Origin: Prevotellaceae bacterium | GTDB lineage: Bacteria; Bacteroidota; Bacteroidia; Bacteroidales; UBA932 | NCBI GenBank assembly: GCA_031289895.1 | Contig: JAITOP010000011.1 | Location: 1 to 5,759 of the forward strand | Direction of reading: 5' to 3' | DNA length: 5,759 nucleotides | Shown: positions 5,759-5,759 of the stretch, piece after piece | Layout of the letters: each line of letters begins with the position of its first letter | How positions within the stretch are numbered: position 1 is the first letter of the stretch | Position numbers and translations under genes: made by a program | The notes under the pieces: generated by a model | What the model saw: only the letters and a program-made list of their open reading frames with translations | Told to the model about the DNA's origin: nothing | The model's database searches: none

Positions 5759-5759
5759 A

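Noticed and set aside
5650..5759. Open frame starting MEKSVRIQML and running off the right edge
   Set aside because: It reads straight through the perfect inverted repeats, has no promoter or recognisable motif and is only 36 codons long. The palindromic structure explains the sequence better, though the window end prevents a final decision.

Overview
The window is AT-rich bacterial chromosome and looks like Bacteroidota (Bacteroidetes). The main evidence is a set of promoter elements of the TTTG / TAnnTTTG type found in that phylum (clearest before the tRNA, the Lrp-type gene and the HAMP-domain gene). Start codons also lack strong Shine-Dalgarno sequences, and the tRNA has no encoded CCA. 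Nothing identifies a genus.

Layout, left to right. (1) Positions 1-650, minus strand: an AlkD-type DNA alkylation repair glycosylase, cut off at its C-terminus by the window edge. (2) 651-825: an AT-rich intergenic stretch with divergent promoters. (3) 826-3048, plus strand: a two-gene unit with a membrane sensor-like protein (periplasmic helical domain plus HAMP, no output domain), followed 6 bp later and in the same frame by the potassium-translocating subunit TrkH. (4) 3103-3648: a small OmpA-domain lipoprotein with its own -7 element. (5) 3702-4800: a YhbP-like FMN-binding split-barrel protein and ispD, 7 bp apart and probably cotranscribed. (6) 4806-5321, minus strand: an Lrp/AsnC-type regulator converging on ispD with only 5 bp between the stop codons. 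(7) 5322-5485: a promoter-rich spacer driving the regulator leftward and a tRNA rightward. (8) 5486-5569: tRNA-Leu(CAA) with a good intrinsic terminator just after it. (9) 5614-5759: no convincing gene, but a GC-rich, strongly palindromic module running to the window end that looks like a dispersed intergenic repeat, a miniature element or a structured RNA.

Most genes are housekeeping or envelope functions with no obvious common pathway: DNA repair, K+ uptake, outer-membrane/peptidoglycan anchoring, isoprenoid precursor synthesis by the MEP pathway, and amino-acid-responsive regulation. The two points most worth following are the output-less HAMP protein tied to trkH, with no trkA in view, and the palindromic module at the right edge. 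I see no defence system, CRISPR array, phage gene or transposase.
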